This document shows positions 1 through 8,370 of a stretch of DNA of 64,000 bases, piece after piece; position 1 is the first letter of the stretch, and each line of letters begins with the position of its first letter. Both the position numbers and the translations under genes were made by a program. Origin of the DNA: CAG-791 sp045546175 (GTDB lineage Bacteria > Bacillota > Clostridia > Lachnospirales > Lachnospiraceae); contig JAZQCI010000001.1 in NCBI GenBank assembly GCA_045546175.1, positions 1 to 64,000 of the forward strand, written 5' to 3'. The notes below the pieces were generated by a model. It saw only the letters and a list, made by a program, of their open reading frames with translations. It had not been told where the DNA came from and made no database searches.

Positions 1-1
1 C

Positions 2-664
2 GAAGCCATCAAGGGCATCTCCTTTGAGGTACGCGACGGCGAGATCGTGACAATGATCGGCGCGAACGGCGCCGGTAAAACGACAACAATGCACGCCATC
101 TCCGGCCTTGTCAAGGCGGCCGAGGGCAGTATCAAACTCGATGATACGGAGCTGACCAAGACGCCCGCGAATAAGATCGTCGGCCTGGGACTGGCCCAGG
201 TCCCCGAGGGAAGAAGAGTATTCGCGGACCAGACGGTGGAGGAGAACCTCAGACTTGGCGCTTATCTGAGAAAGGATAAAGGCGCCATCGCGGCAGACAT
301 GGAGGAAGTCTATCAGCTCTTCCCCAGGCTCAAAGAGCGCCGGATCCAGCCGGCCGGAACTCTTTCCGGCGGCGAGCAGCAGATGCTGGCCATGGGCAGA
401 GCTCTTATGGCAAAGCCTTCCATTCTTCTTCTCGACGAGCCTTCCATGGGCCTGTCTCCTCTGCTGGTGTCCGAGATCTTCCACATCATTCAGGAGATCA
501 ACGACAAGGGAACTACCATTCTCTTAGTGGAACAGAACGCGAAGAGGGCGCTGGCCATTGCCGACAGGGCTTATGTCCTTGAGACGGGAAAGATCACATT
601 GGAGGGTACGGGGGAAGAACTCGCCAATGATGAGAGAGTGCAGAAAGCTTATCTCGGAGGGTGA
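2..664 (+). CDS. livF: Branched-chain amino acid ABC transporter ATP-binding protein LivF (5' end cut by window)
   Basis: This is the cytoplasmic ATPase subunit of a high-affinity leucine/isoleucine/valine importer, and its start codon lies before the window. The visible 220 residues show Walker A (GANGAGKTT), the ABC signature (LSGGEQQML), Walker B (ILLLDEPSMGL) and the LivF-type switch segment VEQNA, in which Q replaces the usual H. Size and motif spacing match LivF and not LivG, which carries a longer insertion. By family knowledge the permease and LivG genes should lie just upstream, but this cannot be checked here. The gene ends 57 bases before the CBS-domain gene, so the two may be cotranscribed. 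Confidence 0.9.
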   Translation, partial: EAIKGISFEVRDGEIVTMIGANGAGKTTTMHAISGLVKAAEGSIKLDDTELTKTPANKIVGLGLAQVPEGRRVFADQTVEENLRLGAYLRKDKGAIAADMEEVYQLFPRLKERRIQPAGTLSGGEQQMLAMGRALMAKPSILLLDEPSMGLSPLLVSEIFHIIQEINDKGTTILLVEQNAKRALAIADRAYVLETGKITLEGTGEELANDERVQKAYLGG

Positions 665-721
665 CCTTCACGAACGCATTACAGGGTATAGACATCGACT
701 TATAATCAGGAGGGAAACAAT

Positions 722-1417
722 ATGTACGTTAAAGATCATATGACAAAAGACCCCTACACCATTACCAAAGATGTAGTGATCTCCAAGGCTGTCGAGATCA
801 TGAGAAAGAATCATTTCCACCGCCTGCCGGTAGTGGACGACCAGGGAAAGCTGGTCGGCCTTGTCACCGGCGGACTGGTAGAGGAGAAGAGCGGCGCCAA
901 CACAACAGCGCTTTCCATCTATGAGCTCAACTACCTGCTCAGCAAGACCAAGGTTTCCGACATCATGATCAAAGATGTCAAGACCATCACTCAGGACGTC
1001 TTTGTGGAAGTGGCCGCACAGACCATGCTGGACAACGAGATCTCCGTCCTTCCGGTCGTCGATGAAAAGAACAAAGTCAACGGCATCATCACTGACAAGG
1101 ACATCTTCCAGGCTTTCGTAGAGCTTTTGGGCTACAAGAGCCAGGGAACAAGATTTATCTTCTCCGCCACGGATACGCCCGGTGAGTTCGCTCCCATGGC
1201 CAAATGCTTTGGCGACAACAACGCAAACCTCGATTCTCTGGCTGTCTATCACACCAAGGAGAGAGGTGCCGAGATCGTAGTCAAGGCTTCCGGCGCAATC
1301 TCCGTCGAGGAGATGGCCCAGATCCTTGTGGACGCCGGCTTCGGGCTCAAGGGGATCGTTCAGACGACAAAGTTCGGTACAACCAAGGTATTTGAAGTCC
1401 CGGAAAAGAGCAAGTGA
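722..1417 (+). CDS. CBS-domain pair protein with C-terminal ACT-like domain (AcuB-like)
   Basis: The protein has 231 residues. Two CBS motifs fill residues 1-140: the first starts at the KDHMTKDPYTI segment, and the second includes SDIMIKDVKTI and ends near IITDKDIFQAF. A C-terminal region of about 75 residues looks like an ACT fold. This layout resembles AcuB-type proteins, in which the CBS pair senses adenine nucleotides and the ACT domain may sense an amino acid. A ligand has not been shown for this protein. The position directly behind livF suggests a regulatory role in branched-chain amino acid uptake, which is inference. A clear GGAGGG ribosome site precedes the ATG. Confidence 0.8.
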   Translation: MYVKDHMTKDPYTITKDVVISKAVEIMRKNHFHRLPVVDDQGKLVGLVTGGLVEEKSGANTTALSIYELNYLLSKTKVSDIMIKDVKTITQDVFVEVAAQTMLDNEISVLPVVDEKNKVNGIITDKDIFQAFVELLGYKSQGTRFIFSATDTPGEFAPMAKCFGDNNANLDSLAVYHTKERGAEIVVKASGAISVEEMAQILVDAGFGLKGIVQTTKFGTTKVFEVPEKSK

Positions 1418-1471
1418 GAGTAATCGGATCTGTTTTTTAACTCTGAATCCATAGATGGAAGGAGGACATGC

Positions 1472-2551
1472 ATGAATTTCTACATGCCCGCTAAAGTATA
1501 TTCCGAAAAGAACTGCGTGATGAACCACGCGGCCGAGCTGGCCGCGCTGGGCACCCGCGCGCTGATCGTCACAGGAAAGAGCAGCGCCAGAAGATGCGGC
1601 GCATTTGCGGATGTGACTCAGGCCCTGGAAAAATACGGAGTGTCCTGGGTGGAATTCGCGGAAGTGGAAGAGAATCCTTCCGTAGAAACGATCATGAGAG
1701 CCAGAAAGGTCGGCTGCAAAGTGGAGGCGGATTTCGTCATCGGAATCGGCGGCGGCTCGCCCATGGACGCCGCGAAGGGGGTCGCCCTCATGATGCGCCA
1801 CCCGGACGAAAATTGGGAGTACCTGTATGACAAGACGGCGGAGACGAGCACTGTGCCGATCGCGGAGATTCCCACTACGGCCGGCACGGGCTCCGAGGTT
1901 ACGGCGGTCTCTGTTTTGACCAGACACGACAAGCATGTAAAAGGATCGATTCCCCACAAGATCTTCGCGAACCTCGCGCTGATCGACGGAAAATACGTAT
2001 CTGCCGCGCCGACGCGGATCCTGGCCAATACGACCATGGATGCGCTCTGTCATCTCTATGAGAGCTATATCCACTCCAAGGCGACGGATTACAGCCGCAT
2101 GTGCGCGGAATACGGCATCAAGGTGTGGGCGCGCAGCAAAGACGTAATTCTGGGGCGCAGGGAAGCGACCGCGGAGGATTATCAGAACATGATGAACGCC
2201 TCCTGCATGGCCGGAATGGCGATCGCGCACACGGCCACCTCCATTCCCCACGCGCTCAGCTACAGGCTCACCTACAGCGCGCACATGGCGCACGGAAAGG
2301 CCTGCGGATATTTCCTTGCGGGATATCTCAGAGAGGCGGATCCGATCGATGTGGGCCGGATTCTTGTGCTCGCGGGCTTTACGAGCATAGACGCTCTTGA
2401 AGACTACTATGTGACAACCTGCGGCAGAGATGAGGTGCCGATGGAGATCCTTGAGCAGACCGTGGAAGAAGTGCTGGGCAACGAAGGCAAGCGCAAGATG
2501 CCGCCGTTCCCGGTGGATGAGGCGGTCCTGAGGAGGATTGCGGGGATCTGA
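1472..2551 (+). CDS. Iron-containing (group III) alcohol dehydrogenase
   Basis: This 359-residue protein belongs to the Fe-ADH family of NAD(P)H-dependent dehydrogenases. Visible signatures are the nucleotide-binding loop GGGSPMDAAKG near residue 93, PTTAGTGSEVT near residue 134, and metal-binding positions in MDALCHLYESY, SIPHALSYRL and HMAHGKACGYF. The length is slightly shorter than the usual 380-390 residues. An AAGGAGG site lies just before the ATG at 1472. Substrate cannot be assigned: butanol, ethanol, lactaldehyde and 1,3-propanediol dehydrogenases all share these motifs. The gene is followed by a strong terminator and then the integrated element. Confidence 0.87.
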   Translation: MNFYMPAKVYSEKNCVMNHAAELAALGTRALIVTGKSSARRCGAFADVTQALEKYGVSWVEFAEVEENPSVETIMRARKVGCKVEADFVIGIGGGSPMDAAKGVALMMRHPDENWEYLYDKTAETSTVPIAEIPTTAGTGSEVTAVSVLTRHDKHVKGSIPHKIFANLALIDGKYVSAAPTRILANTTMDALCHLYESYIHSKATDYSRMCAEYGIKVWARSKDVILGRREATAEDYQNMMNASCMAGMAIAHTATSIPHALSYRLTYSAHMAHGKACGYFLAGYLREADPIDVGRILVLAGFTSIDALEDYYVTTCGRDEVPMEILEQTVEEVLGNEGKRKMPPFPVDEAVLRRIAGI

Positions 2552-2578
2552 GGGCATAATATTCACATTGAAAAATAA

Positions 2579-2611
2579 AAGGAAGTCTGTCGATGACAGG
2601 CTTCCTTTTTT
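2579..2611 (+). terminator. Rho-independent terminator of the alcohol dehydrogenase gene
   Basis: A 13-bp hairpin with a 3-nt loop (arms 2579-2591 and 2595-2607, one G-T pair) is followed by a run of six T. It starts 28 bases after the stop codon of the dehydrogenase. Confidence 0.85.
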
Positions 2612-2625
2612 GAGAAATTCGGGTA

Positions 2626-2661
2626 ATGAAAAAGTCTTCATCCGAAACAGATGAAGACTTT
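2626..2661 (-). terminator. Likely original tRNA-Trp terminator, separated from its gene by the insertion
   Basis: Arms 2631-2642 and 2650-2661 form a perfect 12-bp hairpin with a 7-nt loop. On the minus strand it is followed by CTTTTTC. It sits 9 bases outside the left attachment repeat, which is where the terminator of the minus-strand tRNA-Trp gene would have been before integration. No other minus-strand gene that it could serve is visible nearby. Confidence 0.65.
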
Positions 2662-2669
2662 AAAATCGG

Positions 2670-2687
2670 AGCAGGGGAAGAGGGATT
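2670..2687. repeat. Left attachment repeat (attL core)
   Basis: The 18-bp sequence agcaggggaagagggatt is identical to 18169-18186. It corresponds to the 3' end of tRNA-Trp (acceptor strand plus part of the T arm). Only this fragment of the tRNA is present here, so this is the displaced copy. Confidence 0.9.
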
Positions 2688-2698
2688 ATAACCAAAAA

Positions 2699-2766
2699 GC
2701 CAGTATTTATAGGGGCTGACGGTTAATGTAGCCCTCAAAGCAGCCCTTTACTATAAAACAGCCCCC
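2699..2766. promoter_or_regulatory. Putative left arm-type integrase binding sites
   Basis: AGCCC boxes begin at 2730, 2742 and 2760, the first two inside GTAGCCCTCAAAGCAGCCC at 2728-2746. Nearly the same 19 bases occur near the other end at 17984-18002. Paired repeats just inside both ends of a tyrosine-recombinase element are typical arm-type sites. Binding is inferred. Confidence 0.55.
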
Positions 2767-2810
2767 ACCATGCGCGGAGCATTGGCAGGAGCCGTTACAG
2801 ACATTCTATT

Positions 2811-3428
2811 TCACTTCTTTATTTGTTTCAATTCATTCAACTTATTCTGGATCATTTTTTCGTTTTCAGCATCTTCTCTATAATCCGTAATATAAGGCTC
2901 TCCAAAGAATAATGAGATTATATCTTGCCCAGTATCAAGCAGGTTATGAATCATTCTAACGAGGCCCATAAGATCTTCTATACTCCGCTTTTCCTCTATA
3001 AGCCTATCATCTGCATCATAGACGCTGTAACTTGTAGGAGCAACAGGATTGTCAAGAATAACGTAAATACCATATTTGCGAATAAAAGATATCGCCACAT
3101 TGATTCTATTTGCAATTTCTTTCTGTTCCTGCACTTCTTTTGAAGGCATTCGTGGGATATCCTGATCGCCGGTCAAATATCCAATATCGACATCGAAAGT
3201 AGAGGCAAGATTTAAAGCAGTTGATATGTTTTGCTCTTTTGCTTTTTCGCTTCCTCTTCGAATTTTGCTAATAGTTTGATAATTAATCCCGGTGGCTGCT
3301 TCTAGCTCGGCAAGTGTCCAACCGCGATTATTTTTCTTATCTGCAATTGGCTTTCCGAAGCCTTTTTTTATCATAAAATCCAGTCTATCGCGGTCTATTG
3401 AAACTCTTCCTGATTGATTTTCTTTCAT
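2811..3428 (-). CDS. XRE-family transcriptional repressor of the element
   Basis: This protein of 205 residues has a helix-turn-helix of the Cro/C1 type at about residues 30-85 (WTLAELEAATGINYQTISKI is the recognition region), followed by a charged C-terminal half of unknown fold. It is divergent from the long plus-strand gene run and faces the 40-bp repeats at 3546-3665, which are the obvious candidate operators. The layout matches a lysogeny-type master repressor that holds the recombination and replication genes silent. I see no Ser-Lys peptidase motif, so release by LexA-like self-cleavage is not supported; an antirepressor or other signal would be needed. A GAGGCG ribosome site precedes the ATG. 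Confidence 0.82.
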   Translation of the reverse strand: MKENQSGRVSIDRDRLDFMIKKGFGKPIADKKNNRGWTLAELEAATGINYQTISKIRRGSEKAKEQNISTALNLASTFDVDIGYLTGDQDIPRMPSKEVQEQKEIANRINVAISFIRKYGIYVILDNPVAPTSYSVYDADDRLIEEKRSIEDLMGLVRMIHNLLDTGQDIISLFFGEPYITDYREDAENEKMIQNKLNELKQIKK

Positions 3429-3545
3429 TTTTTCGCCTCACATCGCCTAATTCGCTATCTTTACTTCGTTTTCTTGCTTGAAATGAAATAAAAGTGTTAA
3501 AAACATACCGATATACAAGATTATAAAACATTTATATCATAATAA

Positions 3546-3665
3546 CAGTAGATAACGCAAGTCGACAAGCGATTACGAAATAGTGCAGTAGATAACGCAA
3601 GTCGACAAGCGATTACGAAATAGTGCAGTAGATAACGCAAGTCGACAAGCGATTACGAAATAGTG
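3546..3665. repeat. Three perfect 40-bp tandem repeats in the repressor/early-gene control region
   Basis: Units run 3546-3585, 3586-3625 and 3626-3665 with no mismatch, and a partial fourth unit breaks off after cagtaga. Each unit contains the near-palindrome cgcaagtcgacaagcg centred on GTCGAC. The array ends 27 bases before the first plus-strand gene. It is most likely a multi-site operator for the divergent XRE protein. An iteron role is also possible. Confidence 0.85.
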
Positions 3666-3692
3666 CAGTAGAGCACTAGAAAGGAGAATACA

Positions 3693-3905
3693 GTGCGTTA
3701 CACGAAAGAGAGAAAACCCGAAACTGGCGGCGCTATCACAGTAGGACTTCCGGAACTGATGGCACGCCTTAATACCGGCCGAAGGACAGCCGAGAATGTA
3801 GCAGTTGCAGCGGGTGCAAAAATCAAGATCGGGAAGCGGACATTGTACCATGTGGGGAAGATTGAAGCCTATCTTGAACAGCTGGCAGATCAGCAAGAAG
3901 CATGA
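3693..3905 (+). CDS. Small DNA-binding protein, excisionase-like (DUF6462-like)
   Basis: The 70-residue protein is the first plus-strand gene of the element. The segment VGLPELMARLNTGRRTAENV followed by AKIKIGKRTLYHVGKIEAYL fits a winged helix of the excisionase/MerR type, in which a short recognition helix is followed by a small wing. Similar proteins open early operons or act as recombination directionality factors in Gram-positive integrative elements. Which of these roles applies here is not settled, because it lies far from int (over 12 kb in the integrated form), although circularisation brings the two ends together. An AAGGAG site precedes the start. Its stop overlaps the next start (ATGA). 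Confidence 0.6.
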   Translation: MRYTKERKPETGGAITVGLPELMARLNTGRRTAENVAVAAGAKIKIGKRTLYHVGKIEAYLEQLADQQEA

Positions 3906-4573
3906 AGAGGCGGATCAATGACCATATAACTATGTTCGTGCTAGACAGCCGGGAAGAATGGCTGAAGGCCAGAGGGCAGCGGGTAGGCGGAAGCGAAGCG
4001 GCGGCGGTCCTGGGTTTGAATCCGTACATGACCAATACGGATTTATGGAGAATCAAGACCGGGCAGCGGGCCGCTGAAGATATAAGCATGAAGCCATTTG
4101 TGAAGTATGGCCATGATGCGGAACCACTTCTTCGTGAACTATTCAAGCTGGACTTCCCGGAACTAGAGGTCGGATACATCGACAACAATCTGTTCGTAAA
4201 CAGCCGTTATCCGTGGGCGCATGCGTCACTCGATGGATGGCTCCGCGATCGGGAAGGCAGAATTGGGATCCTGGAGATCAAAACGACAGAAATACTTCAG
4301 TCCATGCAAAAAGAGAAGTGGAAGGATCAGATCCCGGACAACTATTATCTTCAGGTCCTTCATTATCTGATGGTGATGGAAGCCGATTTTGCAGTGCTGA
4401 AGGCACAGCTCAAATATGATTTTTATGGGGATATATTCCTACAGACGCGCCACTACTGGCTTGAAAGATCGGACATTGAAGAGGATCTGAGGATCCTGGA
4501 AGCGCACGAACGCGAATTTTGGAACCACACACAGAAAGGAACACAGCCGGCAACAATATTGCCGGAAATCTAA
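3902..4573 (+). CDS. YqaJ-family viral recombinase (5'-3' exonuclease partner of RecT)
   Basis: This 223-residue protein carries the YqaJ signature: the N-terminal segment SREEWLKARGQRVGGSEAAA, a GHDAEPLLRELF motif, and the PD-(D/E)xK core in ASLDGWLRDR...GILEIKTTE, where ILEIK supplies the metal-binding and catalytic residues. The family degrades the 5' strand of double-stranded ends so that RecT can load on the exposed 3' strand. Its place two genes before recT agrees. The first ATG is used because it overlaps the upstream stop, typical of translational coupling. It probably supports concatemer formation or repair during element replication. Confidence 0.88.
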   Translation: MKRRINDHITMFVLDSREEWLKARGQRVGGSEAAAVLGLNPYMTNTDLWRIKTGQRAAEDISMKPFVKYGHDAEPLLRELFKLDFPELEVGYIDNNLFVNSRYPWAHASLDGWLRDREGRIGILEIKTTEILQSMQKEKWKDQIPDNYYLQVLHYLMVMEADFAVLKAQLKYDFYGDIFLQTRHYWLERSDIEEDLRILEAHEREFWNHTQKGTQPATILPEI

Positions 4574-4585
4574 GGGGGCAAAAGA

Positions 4586-5470
4586 ATGGCACTTGAATTA
4601 AAAATTATTTCACCTTCTGAAGAGGGATTCGTGAAGGCCATAGTTTGGAATCACGATGAGATCGAGAAGGTTGTAGCGGAGAAAATGAGCTACTATAAGG
4701 GGCTTGTGTATTCCGATGATCAGATCATCGAAGCGAAGAAGGACCGCGCAGCGCTGAATAAGTTTGTAGCCGCACTGAAGGCGAAGGATCGGGAAATCAA
4801 GAAATTGTGTCTGCAGCCTTATGATGAATTTCACGAAAAAATGCTGCAGATAATCGCACAAGTCGAGGAACCGGCTGCGCTGATCGATGATCAGGTGAAG
4901 GAATACGAAGAGAGCCAGAAGGCCGCGAAGCTGGAAGAGATCCGGAAGCTGTACGAATCGAAAGGCTTCCAACCGTGGGTGACGCTGGAACGGATCATGA
5001 ACCCTTCCTGGCTGAATAAATCCTATTCCATGAAGAAGATCGAAGCGGAGTTGTCAACCATTCAGCATTCGATTGGGGAAGATATTCTGGTCATCAACCA
5101 AATGAGAGAAGGCCAGCCCGCCGCCCTGAGAGAGTATCAGAGGACGCTGAGCAAGACCGCTGCCGTTGAAGCCGGTAATCGGTACATTGAGGCCAAATAT
5201 GCAGAACAACGGCTTGCTGAGACTGTCAGAAAGGAACAGGAAGAAGCAGCGCGACAGAAACAGGCTGAAATCGACAGGGATCTGGGAATCGCTGAACCGG
5301 TACCAGCTCCGGAGCCGGTAAGAGTTGCGCCGGCGCAAACAGTAAGCCAGGAACAGCCGGAAGTAAAGAAGATCAGCTTTTCAATCTGGGTAACAAGGGA
5401 GCAGCTGGCAGCGGTCAACAGATTCCTGAAAGAGAATGGAATCAGGTTTGAACAAATCAAAAGGGGGTAA
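4586..5470 (+). CDS. DUF1351 family protein of phage recombination cassettes
   Basis: This 294-residue, highly charged, mostly helical protein matches the DUF1351 pattern (residues about 15-130 rich in K/E, with the KKDRAALNKF and KKLCLQPYDEF segments). Families of this type sit beside RecT or other single-strand annealing proteins in Firmicutes phages; the biochemical role is unknown. Residues 200-290 form a separate tail with a coiled-coil stretch, a Pro-Ala-rich linker and a small globular end (SFSIWVTREQLAAVNRFLKE). The recT start follows after 2 bases. One of three copies of a 14-bp palindrome found in the element lies inside this gene, at 5325-5338. Confidence 0.78.
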   Translation: MALELKIISPSEEGFVKAIVWNHDEIEKVVAEKMSYYKGLVYSDDQIIEAKKDRAALNKFVAALKAKDREIKKLCLQPYDEFHEKMLQIIAQVEEPAALIDDQVKEYEESQKAAKLEEIRKLYESKGFQPWVTLERIMNPSWLNKSYSMKKIEAELSTIQHSIGEDILVINQMREGQPAALREYQRTLSKTAAVEAGNRYIEAKYAEQRLAETVRKEQEEAARQKQAEIDRDLGIAEPVPAPEPVRVAPAQTVSQEQPEVKKISFSIWVTREQLAAVNRFLKENGIRFEQIKRG

Positions 5471-5472
5471 AT

Positions 5473-6462
5473 ATGGGAGTTAATAACAGTTTGGCCAACA
5501 GGACCAAAAAAGGCGGTTTCTCGCTGTACCTGAACAGCGACGCAGTAAAGAATCAGATCAACTCCGTTGTAGGCGGTAAAAACGGCCCGCGCTTTATAAG
5601 CTCGATAATATCAGCCGTGAACGTGAACCCAGCGCTTCAGGAATGCAGTCACCAGTCGATATTATCGGCGGCGCTTCTCGGTGAAGCCCTGAAGCTGTCA
5701 CCTTCTCCCCAGCTGGGGCAGTTCTACATGGTACCCTTCAATGACAAGACGAAGGGAAAAGTTGCGCAGTTTCAGCTCGGATACAAGGGGTATATCCAGC
5801 TGGCTCTCAGATCAGGCCAGTATAGAAAGCTCAATGTGCTGGCAATCAAAGAAGGGGAGCTGATCCGCTATGATCCCCTGGCTGAAGAGATCGAAGTTAA
5901 GCTGATCGAGGACGAGGAAGAGCGGGAGAATGCGCCGACAATCGGATACTATGCCTTCTTTGAATATCTCAACGGCTTCCGGAAGTCGATGTACTGGTCG
6001 AAGAATAAAATGCTTCTGCACGCTGACCGCTATTCACAGGCATTCAGCGCAGCCGGCTGTGATATTCAGACAAGGTACGGCACAAAGCACAAAGTCGGCT
6101 ATGCGGATTACGTGGCCGGGAACTATCCACAGAATGACAGCTGGATGTATTCCAGCTTCTGGTACCGCGACTTTGACGGAATGGCCTTCAAAACCATGCT
6201 CCGCCAGCTGATCAGCAAGTGGGGCGTGATGAGCATTGAAATGATCAGCGCACTCGACAAGGACATGACAGTGATCAATTCTGATGGATCTGTGGATTAT
6301 GTGGAAGAGGAAGAGCCGGCAGCGGTGGCAACGGTGGAGCCAGTAGAAGTTCAGGACATTCAGGAAGTTGTCACTGAAGCGGTACCGGATCAGACCGGCG
6401 CGGATCCGGACCAGGAAGCAGCGCCCGGCGCTGAAGAGGAAGAGGGGCTTGTATTCGAATGA
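5473..6462 (+). CDS. recT: RecT-family single-strand annealing recombinase
   Basis: The 329-residue protein promotes annealing and strand invasion of single-stranded DNA ends produced by the YqaJ nuclease. RecT family features include the N-terminal NPALQECSHQSILSAALLGE region, KLSPSPQLGQFYMVPFND and the long QFQLGYKGYIQLALRSGQYR segment. The C-terminal 60 residues are acidic and low in complexity, a common site for contacts with single-stranded-DNA-binding protein. Its stop overlaps the next start by four bases. Together with YqaJ and DUF1064 it forms a complete annealing-recombination module. Confidence 0.92.
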   Translation: MGVNNSLANRTKKGGFSLYLNSDAVKNQINSVVGGKNGPRFISSIISAVNVNPALQECSHQSILSAALLGEALKLSPSPQLGQFYMVPFNDKTKGKVAQFQLGYKGYIQLALRSGQYRKLNVLAIKEGELIRYDPLAEEIEVKLIEDEEERENAPTIGYYAFFEYLNGFRKSMYWSKNKMLLHADRYSQAFSAAGCDIQTRYGTKHKVGYADYVAGNYPQNDSWMYSSFWYRDFDGMAFKTMLRQLISKWGVMSIEMISALDKDMTVINSDGSVDYVEEEEPAAVATVEPVEVQDIQEVVTEAVPDQTGADPDQEAAPGAEEEEGLVFE

Positions 6463-6830
6463 TCAGCCGGAACAAATACCACAACCGGAAGTATTCAGCC
6501 GGCGGCGAGATATTCGACAGCAAGCGGGAATATCAGCGCTGGCAAGAACTGAAGCTTCTTGAAAAAGCCGGGGAGATAACAGAACTTCGGCGGCAAGTTC
6601 CCTTTGAGCTGCTTCCAAATCAGCGGGAGCCTGACAAGATCGGGCCGCGTGGCGGAAGAAAGCCGGGGCGGATCATTGAACGGAAAGCGGTCTATATTGC
6701 TGACTTCGTTTACAAGGATCGGTTCGGCCGTGAAGTGATCGAGGACTGCAAAGGGATGCGAACGAAGGATTACATCCTGAAGAGGAAGCTGCTTCTGTTC
6801 CGGTTTGGAATCCGGATAATGGAGAGTTAG
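6459..6830 (+). CDS. DUF1064 family nuclease-like protein
   Basis: At 123 residues this has the usual DUF1064 length. It starts NKYHNRKYSAGGEIFDSKREYQRWQEL and contains YIADFVYKDRFGREVIEDCKG, in which the spaced acidic residues and lysine look like a PD-(D/E)xK nuclease core. The family is common in phage recombination and replication regions and has been proposed to act on branched DNA. That activity is inferred from fold and context. It overlaps recT by four bases and ends 3 bases before the replication gene. Confidence 0.8.
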   Translation: MISRNKYHNRKYSAGGEIFDSKREYQRWQELKLLEKAGEITELRRQVPFELLPNQREPDKIGPRGGRKPGRIIERKAVYIADFVYKDRFGREVIEDCKGMRTKDYILKRKLLLFRFGIRIMES

Positions 6831-6833
6831 AAA

Positions 6834-7718
6834 ATGGCTATCTATCGAAACATACAAATGTCATTTTGGACCGATGCAAAGATCGCTGACACATTCACAC
6901 CCGATGAAAAGTTGATGTATCTGTATTTGCTGACAAATCCACACACAAATCTTTGCGGCTGTTATGAAATCAGCAGCAGGCAGATAGCATTTGAAATCGG
7001 ATTTAAGCGAGAACAGATTGAAAAACTGATCAAATCACTTCAGGACAAGCGCGTTATTGTCTATTCGACAGATTCAAGGGAAGTTCTTCTTGTCAATTGG
7101 CATAAATACAACTGGACTTCTTCAGAGAAATTACGAAAGCCGTTACGCGAAGAAGTGAAGAAAGTGAAGAAATCGGAGTTCAGAAGGTATCTTGAACGGA
7201 TTCTATACGGTACAGATACGGTATCAGATGATGATGGATACGGTAGCGATACAACTGATCTGTTCTGTTCTGTATCTGATGCTGTTACTGATCTGATCTG
7301 TTCTGATACTGTTTCTGATACTGTTTCTGATACTGTTACTGATGCTGATGCTGTTGCTGATGCTGTTGCTGATCTGAACTGTTCTGATTCGAACAAAAAA
7401 AGCATTTCAGCGGATTTTGAAGAGCTTTGGAAGCTGTACCCAAGGAAGCAGGGAAAACGCAATGCGTTTGAAGCTTACAAGAAAGCCCGGAAAGATGGGA
7501 TCCCGGATGAAGAGATCAGAGCCGGTATTGAATCATATTCTGAATATATCCGGATCAGTGGCATTGAGCCACAATTTGTGAAGATGGGCGGAACCTTCTT
7601 CAATCAGCGGGCCTGGAGTGACGATTGGACACCGCAGCGGAAGAAAGACAAATATGAGCAGCGATTGGACGCTATGCAAAACTGGGGGAAACAATTTGAA
7701 ACCAACAACGAATGTTAA
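6834..7718 (+). CDS. Phage replisome organizer / DnaD-like replication initiator
   Basis: This protein has 294 residues. Residues 1-110 form a winged-helix region typical of phage replisome organizers (SFWTDAKIADTFTPDEKLMY and the following LLTNPHTNLCGCYEISSRQI). A C-terminal DnaD-like helical region (about residues 185-275) starts at FEELWKLYPRKQGKRNAFEA. The two are joined by a striking low-complexity linker of D, V, S, T and A encoded by near-perfect short DNA repeats at about 7200-7390. Proteins of this type bind the origin and recruit the helicase loader. The next gene looks like that loader and overlaps this one, which supports the assignment. An alternative reading as a plain transcription factor is less likely because of the C-terminal region. 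Confidence 0.72.
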   Translation: MAIYRNIQMSFWTDAKIADTFTPDEKLMYLYLLTNPHTNLCGCYEISSRQIAFEIGFKREQIEKLIKSLQDKRVIVYSTDSREVLLVNWHKYNWTSSEKLRKPLREEVKKVKKSEFRRYLERILYGTDTVSDDDGYGSDTTDLFCSVSDAVTDLICSDTVSDTVSDTVTDADAVADAVADLNCSDSNKKSISADFEELWKLYPRKQGKRNAFEAYKKARKDGIPDEEIRAGIESYSEYIRISGIEPQFVKMGGTFFNQRAWSDDWTPQRKKDKYEQRLDAMQNWGKQFETNNEC

Positions 7719-8331
7719 TGATTTTCGAACAATTATGACCGCATTATCGACAGCATACCCGCGCGATAACTTTATTTCAAATGAAACTGTTTTCAATCTC
7801 TGGTATTCGGCGCTTCATGATATCGATTACCCGACACTGAAAAGGGCTGCACAATCATACATAATGGCGAACAAGTTTCCGCCCACGATCGCCGACATTC
7901 GCCAGCTGGCTTATGATCTTGACGCGCCGGCCGATGCACTGGCCGCTGAAGAATGGGCGCGGCTCATGAAGGCCCTGGGGCATGCGGGAAGCCCTGAAGC
8001 CGCTGATCATTGGGATAGGCTCCCGGAAGTAACGCGGGAGATTGTGGGCGGTTTCTCAGAGTTCCGGGAATGGGCCAACACTCCCACAGTCGATTTAATG
8101 TCGGTTCAACGGCCGATGTTCATTAAGCGGTTCGAAGAAGTCACGCGCCGGCGGCGGCTGGTCGGATCTGTTCCGGAATCATTGCGGATCCCTGAACGAT
8201 CACTGGCAGAACGTGCGCCTTCCGCGATCGAGGATAAGAGCCTGCGACATGAAGGCCGAAAAACTGTCGAGGCTCCGAAGGACCTGATCGTCGGATTGAA
8301 AAGGCGGCTGGAAACATTCGCCGAAGCGTGA
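7696..8331 (+). CDS. Replicative helicase loader/inhibitor-like protein (G39P-like), TTG start
   Basis: I chose the TTG at 7696 because GGGGGAA lies about 7 bases upstream and the residues that follow (KPTTNVNDFRTIMTALSTAY) give a natural N-terminus. The protein then has 211 residues and overlaps the initiator gene by 23 bases. The N-terminal 75 residues (WYSALHDIDYPTLKRAAQSY, FPPTIADIRQLA) resemble the helicase-binding region of the phage SPP1 G39P family, which delivers the DnaB-type helicase to the origin. No ATPase motif is present, so it is not a DnaI-type loader. The C-terminal half is basic and unassigned. The element carries no helicase of its own, so host DnaB is the likely partner. 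Confidence 0.65.
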   Translation: MKPTTNVNDFRTIMTALSTAYPRDNFISNETVFNLWYSALHDIDYPTLKRAAQSYIMANKFPPTIADIRQLAYDLDAPADALAAEEWARLMKALGHAGSPEAADHWDRLPEVTREIVGGFSEFREWANTPTVDLMSVQRPMFIKRFEEVTRRRRLVGSVPESLRIPERSLAERAPSAIEDKSLRHEGRKTVEAPKDLIVGLKRRLETFAEA

Positions 8332-8370
8332 ACGATATCATGAATTTGCACAGCATGGAGAAGCCCTGGA

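Noticed and set aside
668..2641. A 657-codon minus-strand frame
   Set aside because: It lies opposite the CBS protein and alcohol dehydrogenase genes, and shows no recognisable domain.
3546..3665. CRISPR array
   Set aside because: The three units are directly joined with no spacers, and no cas gene is present.
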